A stretch of 64,000 nt of DNA from Ostrinia nubilalis (GCF_963855985.1 NC_087119.1:2644001-2708000); one strand, 5' to 3'. Shown: positions 48,461 to 60,572, counted from the first letter of the stretch. Numbers and translations are program-made. The notes: a model not told the origin generated them from the sequence alone.

Positions 48461-48461
48461 A

Positions 48462-49539
48462 TGTGCCGGACGGTATGGGGTAGCAACCCTGTGCGGACCC
48501 TGAATACCGTACGCCGACACGGCGCGATGCGGGGTGCAGCGCGAGCGGGAGAGCGAGACGAAGGGGGCGGGGAGCGCAGAAATAATAACTCGGTTGTGGT
48601 TGAGACTGTGACCGGTTCCTCGGAGCAGTGGCGAGAGCTTGGTGTTGTAGCTTGTTGAGGAGAAAACGCGGAACTGACTGGGTCCGGATGGCACCCCGAT
48701 ATTTATTTACTTTCATTAGAGTGAGAAAACCTAGCTGCTTCTCGCTCTAATGAAACAGCAAATCTATTGCCCTCTCTTTCTAATTTAGACCCCCCCTGGG
48801 CGGCAATACCGTATAGAGAGCCTGTTTTTTATCTATTCGGTGACCTATTTTTTAACTATGACCTTGACCTAATTCTTATCGGATTCTAATTAGCTCTTCC
48901 ACTATTCTTTGGAATCTATGTTATTTATTTTCAGACAAATTACTTCTTACTATTCGATAGGTAAATAAAGGTACACAGGTACGGGGTTAATTGCTAATTA
49001 AGCATTTGTACACAAAATAGGGCTCATTTGGCCACACTATTTTACATTAATTGCCTTTATGGCTAATTAAGACTATCATCAATTAAAAGTAAATAACTAT
49101 AAAGATCTACACATAATTATCTTTCTAATTTACATATTATAAACACGATCTGTCAACTATTACTAGGTGAAATCACCAATTTAAGTATCATACATAAACA
49201 AAGGGCTATTAAACTATACATTTTTAACTGTTTTCTAAAATAAACTATACATTTTAACTGTTTTCTAAAATAAACTATAATTTGACTGTTTCCTAAAATA
49301 AACTATAATTTATACATCTCCAATATCACATACATCTATTAATTAATTAATTAATTAGAGACTTTACACATTACTAACTGAGAACCAACTAAGAGAAAGT
49401 GGACTGTATTACGAAATTATCAAAATTAAAACTATTTACTATTTAACTATATAAACGAAAATAAAAAACGATACAAAATTGAAACAAAACGAAAACTATT
49501 TTACAACTATTATGTTTCGGAGGCCGTCCGTCGTGCACA
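48462..49539 (-). repeat. 5' LTR of the BEL element
   Basis: 1078 bp, identical by eye to 41592-42669, so it should hold the promoter and polyadenylation signals in minus orientation. The 30-bp tandem units are at 49210-49313. The gag-pol frame is open into its last 25 bases. Confidence 0.97.
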
Positions 49540-49544
49540 GATAT
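49540..49544. repeat. Target-site duplication GATAT, right copy
   Basis: Exact match to 41587-41591 on the other side of the BEL element. Confidence 0.95.
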
Positions 49545-50126
49545 TGTTTTACACGTTATCACGATTTTGAGTAAAAGTTTTGTAATTCCAATTATCGTAA
49601 CGCACACTTGTACCTAATCTACTTTGCCAGTCTTTTGCTTTCATTTATTGTTAGTCAAACATAACTACGCTATTATAACTTCAAAATATGATTAACTAAA
49701 AAAATTTCAAAATCCTTTGGTAAAGTTCCATACAACTTGATGTGGTACAATTTAGCCGACTAGGTGATAGTGCTTTTAAAAAATCGGTAAAAAATATAGC
49801 TTATGAATACAGAAAAATGTTTTAAAGAATTGTAATCCACACTAATTTACGCTTCTAAATAATATATTAGAAACACCCTGTGATTAAATTTAACAAAATT
49901 ACAGACTAAACATGCATTGTCAAAAGTTACTTGAAAACAGTGAAAAAATACTTTTCAAAATAAAACACACGTGTTCGTTGTCACGGCAAAAACCACATGG
50001 CCGATATAATTTTGAATTTAGTTGTGTATCGCTGAGTGTTGCAATTACAGACATTCAATAAATTCTTTACGAAATATGAGGGTGGTACAATTTACCCGGC
50101 GGTACAATATACCGAACTCTCCCCTA

Positions 50127-53100
50127 TGTTTGCAACCTCACTCGCTATCTTGAGAGCAGCTTTGATTTAAATGATAACAATAAAAGATCCACGGGTCGAC
50201 AGCATTAAGAGGCCGACTCCCAAATAAGTAGGGACTGTTAATTTATTTAAACAACTGATCGTTAAATTGTTACACTGCTCTTTAATTGCTAGGCAGCCAT
50301 TGTTTAGTACAAACAAGGTAGAGCTATTTGTTCATGGCATGCATTTGGAAGCCACGGACGGGAGCGAGTTTTGGTATAAAAATGTGAGATGTAGCTGAGA
50401 AAATGAATTTACGGTAAATCTATACTAATCTACAGGGTGGAAACGATAAGTGATCTTACTCGATTATTTATAAACTATACAAGATATCAAAAAGCTAGTT
50501 ACCGATCCTGAAAGTGGTTCATTTGCTCTATCAAACGGTATCAATATTAGGTTACAGAATAAACTGGATCTATCCGAAAATTCAATGTTTCCAGCTTCCT
50601 TGACTTTCAATCTAACTTTTCCCATAACATAAGAATACCTGTGATGAACTCGTACAGCAAATTACCCAACTAAAACCAACTTTACTTTGAAATCCGTCTG
50701 AGTGATCACACAGCTTCATTATATCACTCGAGAACACGCATTTGCGAGCAAAATAACATGAACAAATCACTGTCAGCCTAATCCAATGTCAAAACAATAA
50801 AGTACAGCCATGTTTAGTTCAGCCGCACTCAAAATATCTAAGCTGCAAATGTCATTTGTACATAATAAAGTATGTCATAAATACGTGGTGAGTATTTGGC
50901 GCGTACACTTACACTACGGATAAGGGTGAGTTCGTAGAGAGGCAAATATTCTGGCAACGGACTGTAAACAATTCATAGCGACGCCAACAAATCACTGTGT
51001 CTTTATGTATCTGTATATTATACGATTTGTTGCTTTTCTATATTAATGCTTATGGAAGACGTCACGTTGCTTATTTCGTAATTGAAATTAGTGCAAGAAA
51101 AACCTTTTAGCAAACATTCTGCTCCATATAGAATCACATTATCGGATTCAGATTACGTGAGACACATAATGTAAAGGTTGGAAAACTCATGGATCAGTCT
51201 CGGATTCGATGTCAATAATTTTCTTCGCCAAAAAAAACTAAACCTTTTATTCATATCTACTTTTTCACTCCTTATAATACAATAACATTATCTTTGTACC
51301 CTATTTCTTATGAAAATATATCGGGGACTAACGATTGTTATTATGGTTAATTAAATCAAAATACAAAGTGAATTATGTCAAATTCATCTCTGTCGGTATA
51401 TTAGTCAGTTGTTTGTTATTGTATTTTTTGTCAAAACAAAGCTTTCTTTTTACTTGGAAAGTTATTGTCCTCAAAATATTGCGTGTGTGAATATATCCTA
51501 CGTGTATGTAGTTAGCGACTACTAATAACTTTCGGCGTGTGAATACGCTACAGTTGGCGCACCACGTGTTTTCACACTTATGCCAGAAGACTTGAACAAT
51601 GACCTACATACTGGGATCGGCAGTAAATATCAAGATCAGATTCGGCGTTTTTAGACCGAGTCGTTGACCTTTTGACATAACCGTTTCGATTGTTTCGGCA
51701 TTTCGCGCTATAATTAGACTAAAAAAGAACGTAGACGAACACAAACTGGCTAAATGCAGTGCCGAAATTACCGTTAACGAATGATTAGTGAATTAACGAT
51801 GATTAACCGAATGCTAACCTTTCGAAATTGGCCATTATTGTTCGACGTCAATCGACTTAATTGTCATGCCGAATTCACATTTCGTTATTACACTAACCTA
51901 CACTAGTATTCGCCACACAAATGAGTGAACAGATGTTAAAGTGTAAAACTCATCCCAACTGTAGGTAATTAGCGGTATAAAAGCAAAATAATTTACCTTT
52001 TGCTTTGCAAGTGAAATGGAAATCCAAATGCTCCGGTATTTTGAACTGTGAAACGACATGTAAAATAATCTTGTGCTTTGGATATATTCACTGCACAGTT
52101 TTAATTAAGGAAAGTGGACGCAGTATTTCACTTTGTTTTTATATTTATTATTTACTCGAAAAACACATTGGTATAGTAATTTGTCACGTAATAAAACTGG
52201 GTTCTTAACGCGGACGACTTCCTTTCCTAAATCCATATGATTACCTCGCGCACTTTAGCCCACATCCGATGTGGTGTAATGGGCCTTGATGCGGAATTTA
52301 TTATATTACGAGTATTTGTAATTGCTATAATTATGGCGTGTGTTGATAAAGGCAAGAGTGGCCGCAGACTAGTGTACGTTCAAGAGCACTACATTGTGTA
52401 GTATCTGAATCGTCAACTTCATTGAAGAGGATAACAAGTTGCCCTCCATCTGCTTATATTTGCAGTAAATTACGTGCTATAAAATGATCATTTTATTAAG
52501 TAAACATTATAATAAAATGCTGTTAAAGTACAGTTTATTAAAAATATAAACGATATAGAAATGAGTCTCCTGCCTGATCTTGGTCACTACATTAGACACA
52601 AGGTAGGTAAGCAGCCGGTTGTCTTAAAGTAGAGCGCGCAAGCCCCCTTAGGGCCTGGGCGTGGCTCGAGTACTTCCATGCAAGCGCATGCGACACTACT
52701 TTGTATCAATTAAAATAGCCACTATGTGTACAGCGATAAGAGTGTAGGTCAACGCCGTGACAGCAGGGCTACTAATTACGTAGTTTCGAGTCTATCCGTC
52801 ACCATCGCTCAAGCTGGCATTTCAGTTTGCGTGAGAGAGAAGGCAACATTCGAAACTGGATGACGTTTTTCAGAGTAACCCTGCAGATCCGATTAGGTTT
52901 TCGCCGTGTCGATCTAGTAAGGTGCGGAGCCTGTTACCTGTACTGCTAGTACAAACCAAGTATAAACATTTTTAATGAATGAAGTATTATTGTTATCGTT
53001 TGACTTGTACTTGTTACTTTTGATGCATTTGTTTTTAACTTTGTAGTTGGCAGTTGCGCTAGTATATAGCAGGGTCTTTGGTCTTTCGTATTTATCTATT

Positions 53101-53723
53101 ACTTTAGGTTAAAGCGCTTTTTGATCGAAAAACTCTACCTACTTTTGATAGATAGTGTGATTTTTATGTGACTGGCTTTTATTGCTACTGAATATTACTG
53201 TATAGATATTTACTCGATATACGAGAAGAACGTGCGTACGATAAATCCTATATATTACTGTATATGATAGCCAATTCACGGAAAGAATAGAATCGACTGT
53301 TATAAATCGCATTATGAAAAAATTACACTCCCCTTGGCGATAGTTTTCTCGCGGGAACTTGTGTCTTATGTTGGGAAAAGTAACGTTCCAAATCGAATGC
53401 TGGTAAGACGGTAGACTGTGCAGACAGACAATAAACAGCTGGAGCAAATACAAGTTTATGGCTTTTACATCAATGAAGACAAGGTTTAATATCGTATATT
53501 AGTTGCGGTTGGCTGTATAGTCGCAGCAATTGATAATACAATGCAATCATGCTTTGTAAGTAGATTGTTTAAAGTGATACAGTTAACGTTATTCAATTCT
53601 GTCTATTTCAATCATCTCGATTGGAAAACCTACTTAACTTCTCAACTATGTTAGTTCAACTGGTTTAAGAAGGTAAAGATAGAAATTGATTGTTATGTCA
53701 CAATCGGGAGGCAGTACCTGAAG
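50127..53723. other. No feature recognised
   Basis: AT-rich. Only chance frames (52005-52208 +, 53139-53453 -). An 'acagggtggaaacgataag' word at 50435 resembles one end of a DNA element, but no partner end was found. Confidence 0.45.
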
Positions 53724-53870
53724 ATATGGTGGACAGATGACCTTATTAAAATTGCAGGAAGGTGCTGAATGCAGTCCGCCAATGGCTTCTTGAAAGAGGA
53801 GTAAGAATTTGGAGAAGCCTATATTTAGCTTTGGACGTTTTTTGGCTGAAATGGTGATGAATAGATGAAC
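53724..53870 (+). pseudogene. Decayed 3' tail of an RTE-type LINE
   Basis: The frame IWWTDDLIKIAGRC* is followed by stretches corresponding to 'EAYVQQWT' and by 'tggctgaaatggtgatgaat'. It parallels the better preserved tail at 12966-13112 but has several stops and deletions. Confidence 0.65.
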
Positions 53871-55049
53871 TATATTTTTTCAAAGACCTTTTAGTTTATT
53901 TTGATTAGTAACTCAAAAGTTTATCTAACACCCGCCAAACCTGAGTCTCAATCTCAAGTCTCAACTATCCTGATTGAAATCACTTAAACGTACACCCTAA
54001 AGTTACACATTAATCCGCGCCTAAGCTTTACAACTTTGCAAACCAAAGTTATTTGCTCGGACTGTACAAAATTAGGTGTAATTCTACTTTAGCGAAAGGA
54101 AAATCATATCAAATTAAAAATTAAAAAGAATAATATCGATTTTCCGACAAGAACATGACGCAAGTATTACTTACACCTTACACGTCCACACGATCCAATT
54201 TATGTAACAATTCGTACTATCAATCATTCATTACTCAAATTTTGACGGACACCACAATGGCTTTGTTGTCGGACACAAACGTATCGCGCGATGCGATAGT
54301 CGTTTCATTTTGATATAAAACTTGGATGTGCGTTGGAATAGCTTTTTTACACATCGATTTAATTTTCCATTTAAGTAAAAGTTGTGGCTAATGCTGGCAT
54401 TGTAATTCAATTTTGATTAGATACTCTTGCCTTCCTATTAAAAGAAAATGAGACGACTTGTAACTTCCTGTACTACGCATAAATTTCAAACTACCACTCC
54501 TGCAGAAGCAGTTAAAAAAGCGATTAATATTATTGGCCAATCATACGTCTTTACAATAAAAAAGCTATAGTACTGTAATAATAAAATCGTTTGTCCGCTA
54601 AACGGTAGAAGTGTTAACGATCGTCCACCCGCGAAGACCTTTTAATTTGAGCCAACGCGAAAGGAAAGATCTTAATCCGATTGAGGAAAACCATTTTTCT
54701 AAAGTCCAACTTTCAACTTTCCAATCTTTGTGGATTTTATTCGAAGTCTGTAGATTTTTTGCTATATTTTGATGCTAATCTCTCACGCTACGAGTTTTAA
54801 AATGTCGGAGGAAATTCTAAAACGTTGGAAAAAGCGAGTCCTGAAAACCACTTTTATGTCTCTTTCTATAAATAAGACTAAAAGGTTAAGCATTAAGCTC
54901 GCCTGTTGTACCACTGTTTTTATGTGTGCTGTAAAGATTTTAAATAAATAAATAATAAATAGGTTAAAGGCACTACCTATCCTATAATCATCAAAATAAA
55001 TACCCTTAATTAAAGTGTAAAGTCATACAGGCCACGTTTAAAGTTTGGT
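53871..55049. other. No feature recognised
   Basis: AT-rich. The 60-codon frame 54769-54951 (+) has no domain. Confidence 0.45.
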
Positions 55050-55052
55050 TAA

Positions 55053-55227
55053 GAGTAGGCGCACACCGTTGATTTTTAGTTGGCCGATAGTTGTGCCCGA
55101 TTTCAAATTGTATGAAGAATCGGCCAAATCGAATCGGCGTAGTGTGCGCACTCCCATACATGCCCATACTGATCAACAGCCCGACTAAACTATCGGCCGA
55201 TGAAAAATCAACGGTGTGCGCCTACTC
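55053..55227. mobile_element. MITE with 'GAGTAGGCGCACACCG' ends
   Basis: A 175-bp element. Inverted repeats of about 40 bp begin GAGTAGGCGCACACCGTTGA and include 'ggccgatagtt'/'aactatcggcc'. It is flanked by TAA at 55050-55052 and 55228-55230, which fits PIF/Harbinger. The frame 55091-55375 (+) partly reads this element. Confidence 0.9.
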
Positions 55228-55550
55228 TAATCTCAGACGGCGACGCTCCGGCGCCGCGCCAGGTCTAGTAGCGTATCGCTCGCTCGCGCCACTTATCGCA
55301 GACTTCGCTCCGCTCGCTCACATTTCCCCATGCATTTTTCAGCATCCACGACGTTCAACAACGGCCAACTTCTGATTCGGAATTTCATAACAGAACTTTC
55401 AAGTTGAAGCTTTTTGCCTCATTGTTCTGGAAACTATTAAACTATAGATTTATTCATTTATATTACCCATTTTTAAAATCAGGGTTTTAATGTTTAAGAG
55501 GTTACATTTTTCTGAAAACTAGTACAATTTTCAAATACGAATTTATAAAC

Positions 55551-55727
55551 CAAGCCCGGGAATTTGTTAGATTTATGTTTATGTTATGTTACCCGCGGTA
55601 AAACATAGCCTATAGGTATGTTCATCCCCAAATTTTATTAAAATCGCTCCACCCGTTTACACGTAAAGAAGTAACAAACATACACACTCATAAACTTTCG
55701 CTTTTACAATATTAATATGATAAACAG
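55551..55727 (+). repeat. Lepidopteran short interspersed repeat, divergent copy
   Basis: 'aaacatagcctataggtatg', 'attaaaatcgctccacccgt', 'agaagtaacaaacatacaca' and 'gcttttacaatattaatatg' follow the order of the repeat at 2783-2955, with heavy divergence. Confidence 0.6.
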
Positions 55728-55969
55728 TTGTTACCCGTAACAATATACTTCGTGGAAATCGTCATTTAAACAGAATACTGTCCAGGTATACAATTGTATA
55801 CCTTAAGGTTCAGTTGTAATTAGTTGTCGGGTTTGGAAAATAATTGAAATGTACCCACATCATTTATATTACGCTTTGGTTTGTCGGTTGCGGGAGACAG
55901 GTATTTTACATTTACAAACATTTGTTTGGTTCAAATCATCAGACAGTTCAGTAGCGCAATATGAAAATA

Positions 55970-56242
55970 TACAGGATGTCCCAAAATTAGCACATCACAC
56001 TGACACTGGAGGTAGCTGAGTCTAAGACGCATTCGAATTAGCTTAATATGTCCATATAAAAGTTTCATAAGTTTTCCTATGACCAATTTTATTTATTAAT
56101 TTCCATAGAAAAGTTTGATGAGTTTTGAAATATGCCTCATATTAGTTATTTTTAAAAATGAACTTAATATACTTGTTAGATGCGTCTTAAGCTCATTTAC
56201 CTCTGGTGTCAATGCGACGTGCAAATTTTGAGACACCCTGTA
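55970..56242. mobile_element. TA-flanked MITE with 'TACAGGRTGTC' ends
   Basis: A 273-bp element with ends TACAGGATGTCCCAAAATT and (reverse complement) TACAGGGTGTCTCAAAATT. The inverted repeats extend imperfectly to about 65 bp (ending near 'taagacgca'/'tgcgtctta'). The flanks are TA at 55968-55969 and 56243-56244. A Tc1/mariner-type MITE is likely. Confidence 0.8.
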
Positions 56243-56451
56243 TATTGAATTGATGTTACTACTAATTAGGGTTTTGTTTCTATTAAGGTTTAAGAACCTC
56301 ATGTATAAATATTGTCTAAAAGTATTCCCACCAAAAACATTTTCATGTAAAATGTTGCAAAGACGAGACCATATAACTTGCACTGTCAAGAAGTTATCAG
56401 ATCTCATGTAGGGCCAAGCTTCTAACTCTAATACACGCCCTAACTCTACAA
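56243..56451. other. No feature recognised
   Basis: AT-rich; the frame 56096-56464 (-) overlaps the MITE end and is not a gene. Confidence 0.4.
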
Positions 56452-56857
56452 GGCTTAACTTCACAAACTACACCTTAGTCATAATATGAGGCTTGGCCAT
56501 TTCGCTACATTCACATGAGCGTAAGGTGAAAAATTTATTCACTATTCATTAGGTACTTTTCTGTTATGCAATAGTTCTTGTTGTAACGAAACGGACAAGC
56601 CACATATTTTGACTAAGGCCCAGACCAGATCAGACGGTGAAATGCAACTGCAACGAAACTGCAACTGCTAGTTACTTTTGAGCTGCATCTAAGTTTCTGC
56701 CATAGCGTCTGTTGAGAGACCACACATGACGCGACCAGTTTGAAACTTTCAGTTTCAGTTTCATTCATCAGAATCATCAGAAAGTTGCAGTTTCGTTGCA
56801 GTTGCGTTTCACCGTCTGTTCTGGGCCTAAGGTGTACAGTTTGTGAAGTTAGGTTGA
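56452..56857. mobile_element. Palindromic element interrupted by a MITE
   Basis: Left arm about 56452-56508 ('cttaacttcacaaactacac', 'cttagtcataatatgaggct', 'ggccatttcg'). The right arm is its reverse complement, split by the MITE: 56585-56616 outside the left end and 56828-56857 outside the right end. Removing the MITE and one TAA joins 'tttgactaa' to 'ggtgtacagtttgtgaagtt' and restores the palindrome. No clear target duplication for the outer element was found. Confidence 0.75.
56617..56827. mobile_element. MITE with 'GGCCCAGA' ends inside the palindromic element
   Basis: A 211-bp element. Ends GGCCCAGACCAGATCAGACG and (reverse complement) GGCCCAGAACAGACGGTGAA give inverted repeats of about 50 bp, including 'caactgcaacgaaactgcaa'. 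The flanks are TAA at 56614-56616 and 56828-56830. Harbinger-type by its TAA duplication. Confidence 0.9.
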
Positions 56858-58649
56858 AATGTTTCTATGGGATCGTTCGCAATACAAAGGCATAGCATAA
56901 GCGTTCAAATCGATAACGATATGATTGATTGACGTATGTTGTGCACTCCCGCTTTTGTATCAATCATATTTACTTCTTCCATCGTTACTGAGTATTGAAT
57001 GTTTGAGACTTGTGTTTGTTTCACCTCAACTCTTGGTACACGAATTTTCATAGCGGCGTAATTTAATTGCTCAATTAAGTAGGATATTTTGAATGTGACG
57101 GACAGTTATAAAGTTGGCTTTGATTACTTTTATAACGTTATACAAAATTGACTTACAACCCGGTGGTTGCACTGAAATTGAAACGTCGTTGTATAAAAGC
57201 ATTTCACTATAGATTTCCCTAAACTTATACTACGGTCCGCCACAGAGATTTCCACGCATCGTAGAAAGCCGCGTTCTCATACGCGCTTATGTGCATACAT
57301 ACGTGCAGTCTTTGCTCAATCTGTAGTAGATTCTTGTAGTATGCTTGCAGAGGTGTATAGTCGTATACCAAGGTTAATCGGACCATTTACCATACCACTT
57401 CGGTCGGTTACTGGATATCGTGTGGTCACTGTACACGGACACCTTTTCCGACCGGCTGCAGCATATTAAGCTCGCATTCGCCGCTAATAGAGCGTTTACG
57501 ATTCAAAGCCGATCTATTTATGGTTTGGTCGGGTCACTCGGGTTCAAGCTTGACCGAACCATCATTGGTGAACATTTAATTGTGTATGTTACTGGTGATT
57601 TGCGTAATTTAGCCTTCTATTTAGAGACTTTCTCAAAGTTCAGTCATCAGGTTTACACCCAACAGGTATTATAAAACATCTGGCGTTTTTATTGCACGAT
57701 AGTGGACACTCACACGGCATATTGTGTCTCACAATACTAACTTTTATATGATTATTGGGGTACAAAACTTTTTTTATAATTTGTTTAGACACAGAAATAA
57801 TTTTCACTTAACATTTTAACACAAATTGAAGGTATCAAGAAATGTGTCTACAGTTCTAGAGCACACCTTTGATAGATAACGAATAATTTTACTAAACCGT
57901 TCCTTCGTTATTTTTTAAAATACCATTTTACCAATCAATCAAGCTGAATATTTTGTTTTACTATGTTTACTGGTAGGCACTAACCAGGGTTTGCTAATTA
58001 TGAGATTGTCAAGGGGGATGAAGGCTGGAAATGTCACAATTGGGTTTGCGTAATTTGTCACCGCATTTTAGAACACAGAGAATAATTTAAAATAGAATAC
58101 AACGTCATGATCGGATAACACAATCAGCAGTGCAGTGCAGACTGACACACCCCAGGAATTGTTAAACGCTCTATTAGCCGGTCTACGTCACGTGTCTGCG
58201 AGAAAATTGAATTTTTTCCCGTTAAATAATTCATTCCGAAGTGCATAGACCGTTCCTTCCATAATCTCATTTGACGAAGCTTACATTTTTTTCCAGTTGT
58301 CAAGTGAAATCTATTTATAGCGAATCTCGTTTTTGACCATTTCGTAGCCAAACATAGCGGCTAGGAAGTGGGTAAAAAAACAATTTCGAAGCTGGCCAGT
58401 AAAAGTACACAAAGATTGTTTTTGTAACACTAAATTTATTGTATTTTTTTCGTTTACAGTATGGTTGTTATTGCTTTGCAGCGGTCAACTTTGCTTTAAC
58501 AAGATGTTAATAATACTAGAACTCAGACACTACGTATTGTTTATCGTATTTTCTGATATTAGATCATGGGTATCCATTTTGCATGACACGTTTGGGACTG
58601 AATATTAAAACGCGTCGCAAAGCAGTGAGTGATCTGATTTATTTTTACA
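56858..58649. other. No feature recognised
   Basis: Mostly AT-rich. The frames 57420-57674 (+) and 58124-58351 (-) have no recognised domain or splice context. Confidence 0.4.
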
Positions 58650-58858
58650 CGCTTTCCGCCCGCGGCTTCGCCCGCGTGGAATTTTGTCTGTCACAGAAAA
58701 ACTTTATCGCGAGCGTCCCTGTTTCAAAAACCGGGATAAAAACTACCTTATGTCCTTTCCCGGGACTCGAAACTATCTCTATGCCAAATTTCATCAAAAT
58801 CGGTTTAGTGGTTTAAGCGTGAAAGCAAGACATTTCGCATTTATAATATTAGTATAGA
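58650..58858 (+). repeat. Lepidopteran short interspersed repeat, copy 4
   Basis: 'ttccgcccgcggcttcgccc', 'gtgga...tctgtcacagaaaaac', 'tccctgtttcaaaaaccggg', 'atttcatcaaaatcggttta' and 'gcatttataatattagtata'. It is closely similar, in opposite orientation, to 5524-5766. Confidence 0.85.
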
Positions 58859-59655
58859 TTCAAATAGGCCTAAAAATAACAAGACTAGTGTTAGACTAAC
58901 AAAGGCGACAATGATAGGCACTGAAATTGGGACAAAATTTAGAAAAGCCAGTACGTGCTTACATTCTCATGTAAAGAAGAACGCTACGACTTAGCAATCG
59001 TAATATAAGTATATCACTAAACTTGGACCGCTTTATAACTATATTCCTAGTAAGATAGTAATGAATCGCTTTCGTATAACTATGTTACGGTATATAATTA
59101 TATCCCTATGGATAGAACTATATTGCGGCTTTATCTATCTTACTGCGACAATACAACGAAAAACTCAGCAGGGCGGGCGGGTGCCGTGATGCGTTCGTTC
59201 GAAACGAAAGTTCGTTTCGCATGTCAGTCAATCAAACGCATCATGCACAATGAAGATTGACTTGAAATTGTGAATATGTGAGTGAACTATTACATCAATT
59301 GTTTGGCCCCAGACTAAGGAGAGTAGTATGTAGGTACTATGGCTAGAGCTAGACTACGAATAAAGCAAAACAAAAGACGTTGTAGTCTGGTATGCGAATT
59401 ATAGGTACAACAAAGCAAGTTTTCGTAAACTGGCAAGTTATTAAAAATACATAGAGAAAAAAACACTTGTAAAATATTAAGAAAACTTTCCAAAGTCAAT
59501 CTTTCTGCATTTTTGTTATACTTAGGCTTGTTTTTGTATTGTTCTATGAAATAATAAAAAAAAAACAAACAAGAACAAAGGATACTTTAAAGTAGTAGTT
59601 TTAACAAGATCATACTTTAAAATCAGTTCAGCGCGCACTTATCTCATGAGTATGC
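58859..59655. other. No feature recognised
   Basis: AT-rich, with a partly self-complementary word 'gcgttcgttcgaaacgaaag' near 59193. No gene. Confidence 0.45.
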
Positions 59656-60572
59656 TAATCCCATCAAAAACAATACTTGTCAAAAAAACCAAGTCTCGCA
59701 ACTCAGTTGTTCTACGGTAAAAAGTTGTGAGATCCATGTAATACCAAGTCCAGGCCAGGAAATCTTTAACGTTTTACATAAATTATTGACTTGGCCATCG
59801 CACTAAATAATTTAATTTACACGTGTTTTCATGCGATGGCCAAGTCAATATATTTATGTAAAACGTTAAAGATTTCCTGGCCTGGACTTGGTATTACATG
59901 GATCTCACAACTTTTTACCGTAGAACAACTGAGTTGCGAGACTTGGTTTTTTTGACAAGTATTGTTTTTGATGGGATCTCATTTCTTTTTGTATTTTGTA
60001 GACAGCAGTTATGTAGGTATCTAGAAAACTGGACCGAAATTGAAAAATTTTACTCGACTTGGCGGTTGCACTACCGTGCCCCCAAATATCATTTCTTTTT
60101 GTATTTTGTAGACAGCAGTTATGTATCTAGAAAACTGGACCGAAATTGAAAAATTTTACTCGACTTGGCGGTTGCACTACCGTGCCCCCAAATATTTTAG
60201 TTTTTCCTTGATTCATACACCAAACACTACTTATATTCCAAATTTGAAGCTTCTAGGTCTGCTAGAAGTGCCTTAGAGTTTTGATGATCGGTGAGTCAGT
60301 GAGTCAGTGAGTCAGTGAGTCAGTCAGTGAGTGACAAAATTAAGTAACTTTGACCCGTTATAATTCTTAAACTACTGGTTCAAATTGAATGAAATTTTAA
60401 ATATACCGTGTCTTTACAATGCCTGCATAGCTAATGAAAATTCAGCCTTCTAGTTTTATCCACAACGAAGTTACAGGCGGTCGAAAATGGCCTGAATTGC
60501 TTCGAGAAAAGGATGGTACGGCCGCGCCGCTTTTTTGCTCGACTTGGTGGGGGCACTGCCGTGCCCCCAGAT
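59656..60572 (+). mobile_element. Palindrome-headed non-autonomous element, copy B
   Basis: Same module order as 4263-5308: palindrome (59658-59977), 'ctggaccgaaattgaaaaat...cactaccgtgccccc' block, GTGAGTCA-type microsatellite (about 60288-60332), and 3' GC hairpin. Here the middle block is tandemly duplicated with a period of about 107 bp (59981-60192), whereas copy A has one clean and one degenerate copy. No coding capacity. The frame 59898-60149 is the duplication read through. Confidence 0.75.
59658..59977. repeat. Inverted repeat, 145/146-bp arms, 29-bp loop
   Basis: Arms 59658-59802 and 59832-59977 are nearly exact reverse complements (one extra base in the right arm). The loop 59803-59831 is the exact reverse complement of the loop of copy A (4410-4438). 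Confidence 0.92.

Larger units (their letters stand above)
41592..49539 (-). mobile_element. Complete BEL/Pao LTR retrotransposon
   Basis: A 7948-bp element in minus orientation: two 1078-bp LTRs (TG...CA), GATAT duplication, primer binding site, polypurine tract and one uninterrupted gag-pol frame. The domain order gag, protease, RT, RNase H, integrase and the YMDD RT motif with a D-D-E integrase followed by a BEL-type C-terminal domain place it in BEL/Pao. No envelope gene is present. The internal region is markedly GC-rich compared with the AT-rich host DNA. Identity of the LTRs by eye and the intact frame indicate a very young, possibly active insertion. Confidence 0.97.
41238..50124. mobile_element. 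Older TA-flanked DNA transposon interrupted by the BEL element
   Basis: Left end AGGGAGAGTCCGGTAATTTG and right end (reverse complement) GGGGAGAGTTCGGTATATTG are inverted repeats. They are flanked by TA (41236-41237 and 50125-50126). A 'ggtacaatttagcc' type motif recurs inside (41424, 49743, 50085), probably subterminal. Removing the BEL element and one GATAT leaves about 934 bp with no transposase frame. TA duplication and end sequence suggest the Tc1/mariner/pogo group; the class is inference. Confidence 0.75.

Noticed and set aside
48357..48716. Minus-strand frame within the LTR (also 41481-41846)
   Set aside because: Present in both LTRs and diverging as soon as the LTR ends; no domain. 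Probably untranslated leader.
57420..57674. 84-codon plus-strand frame
   Set aside because: No recognised domain and no support from neighbours.
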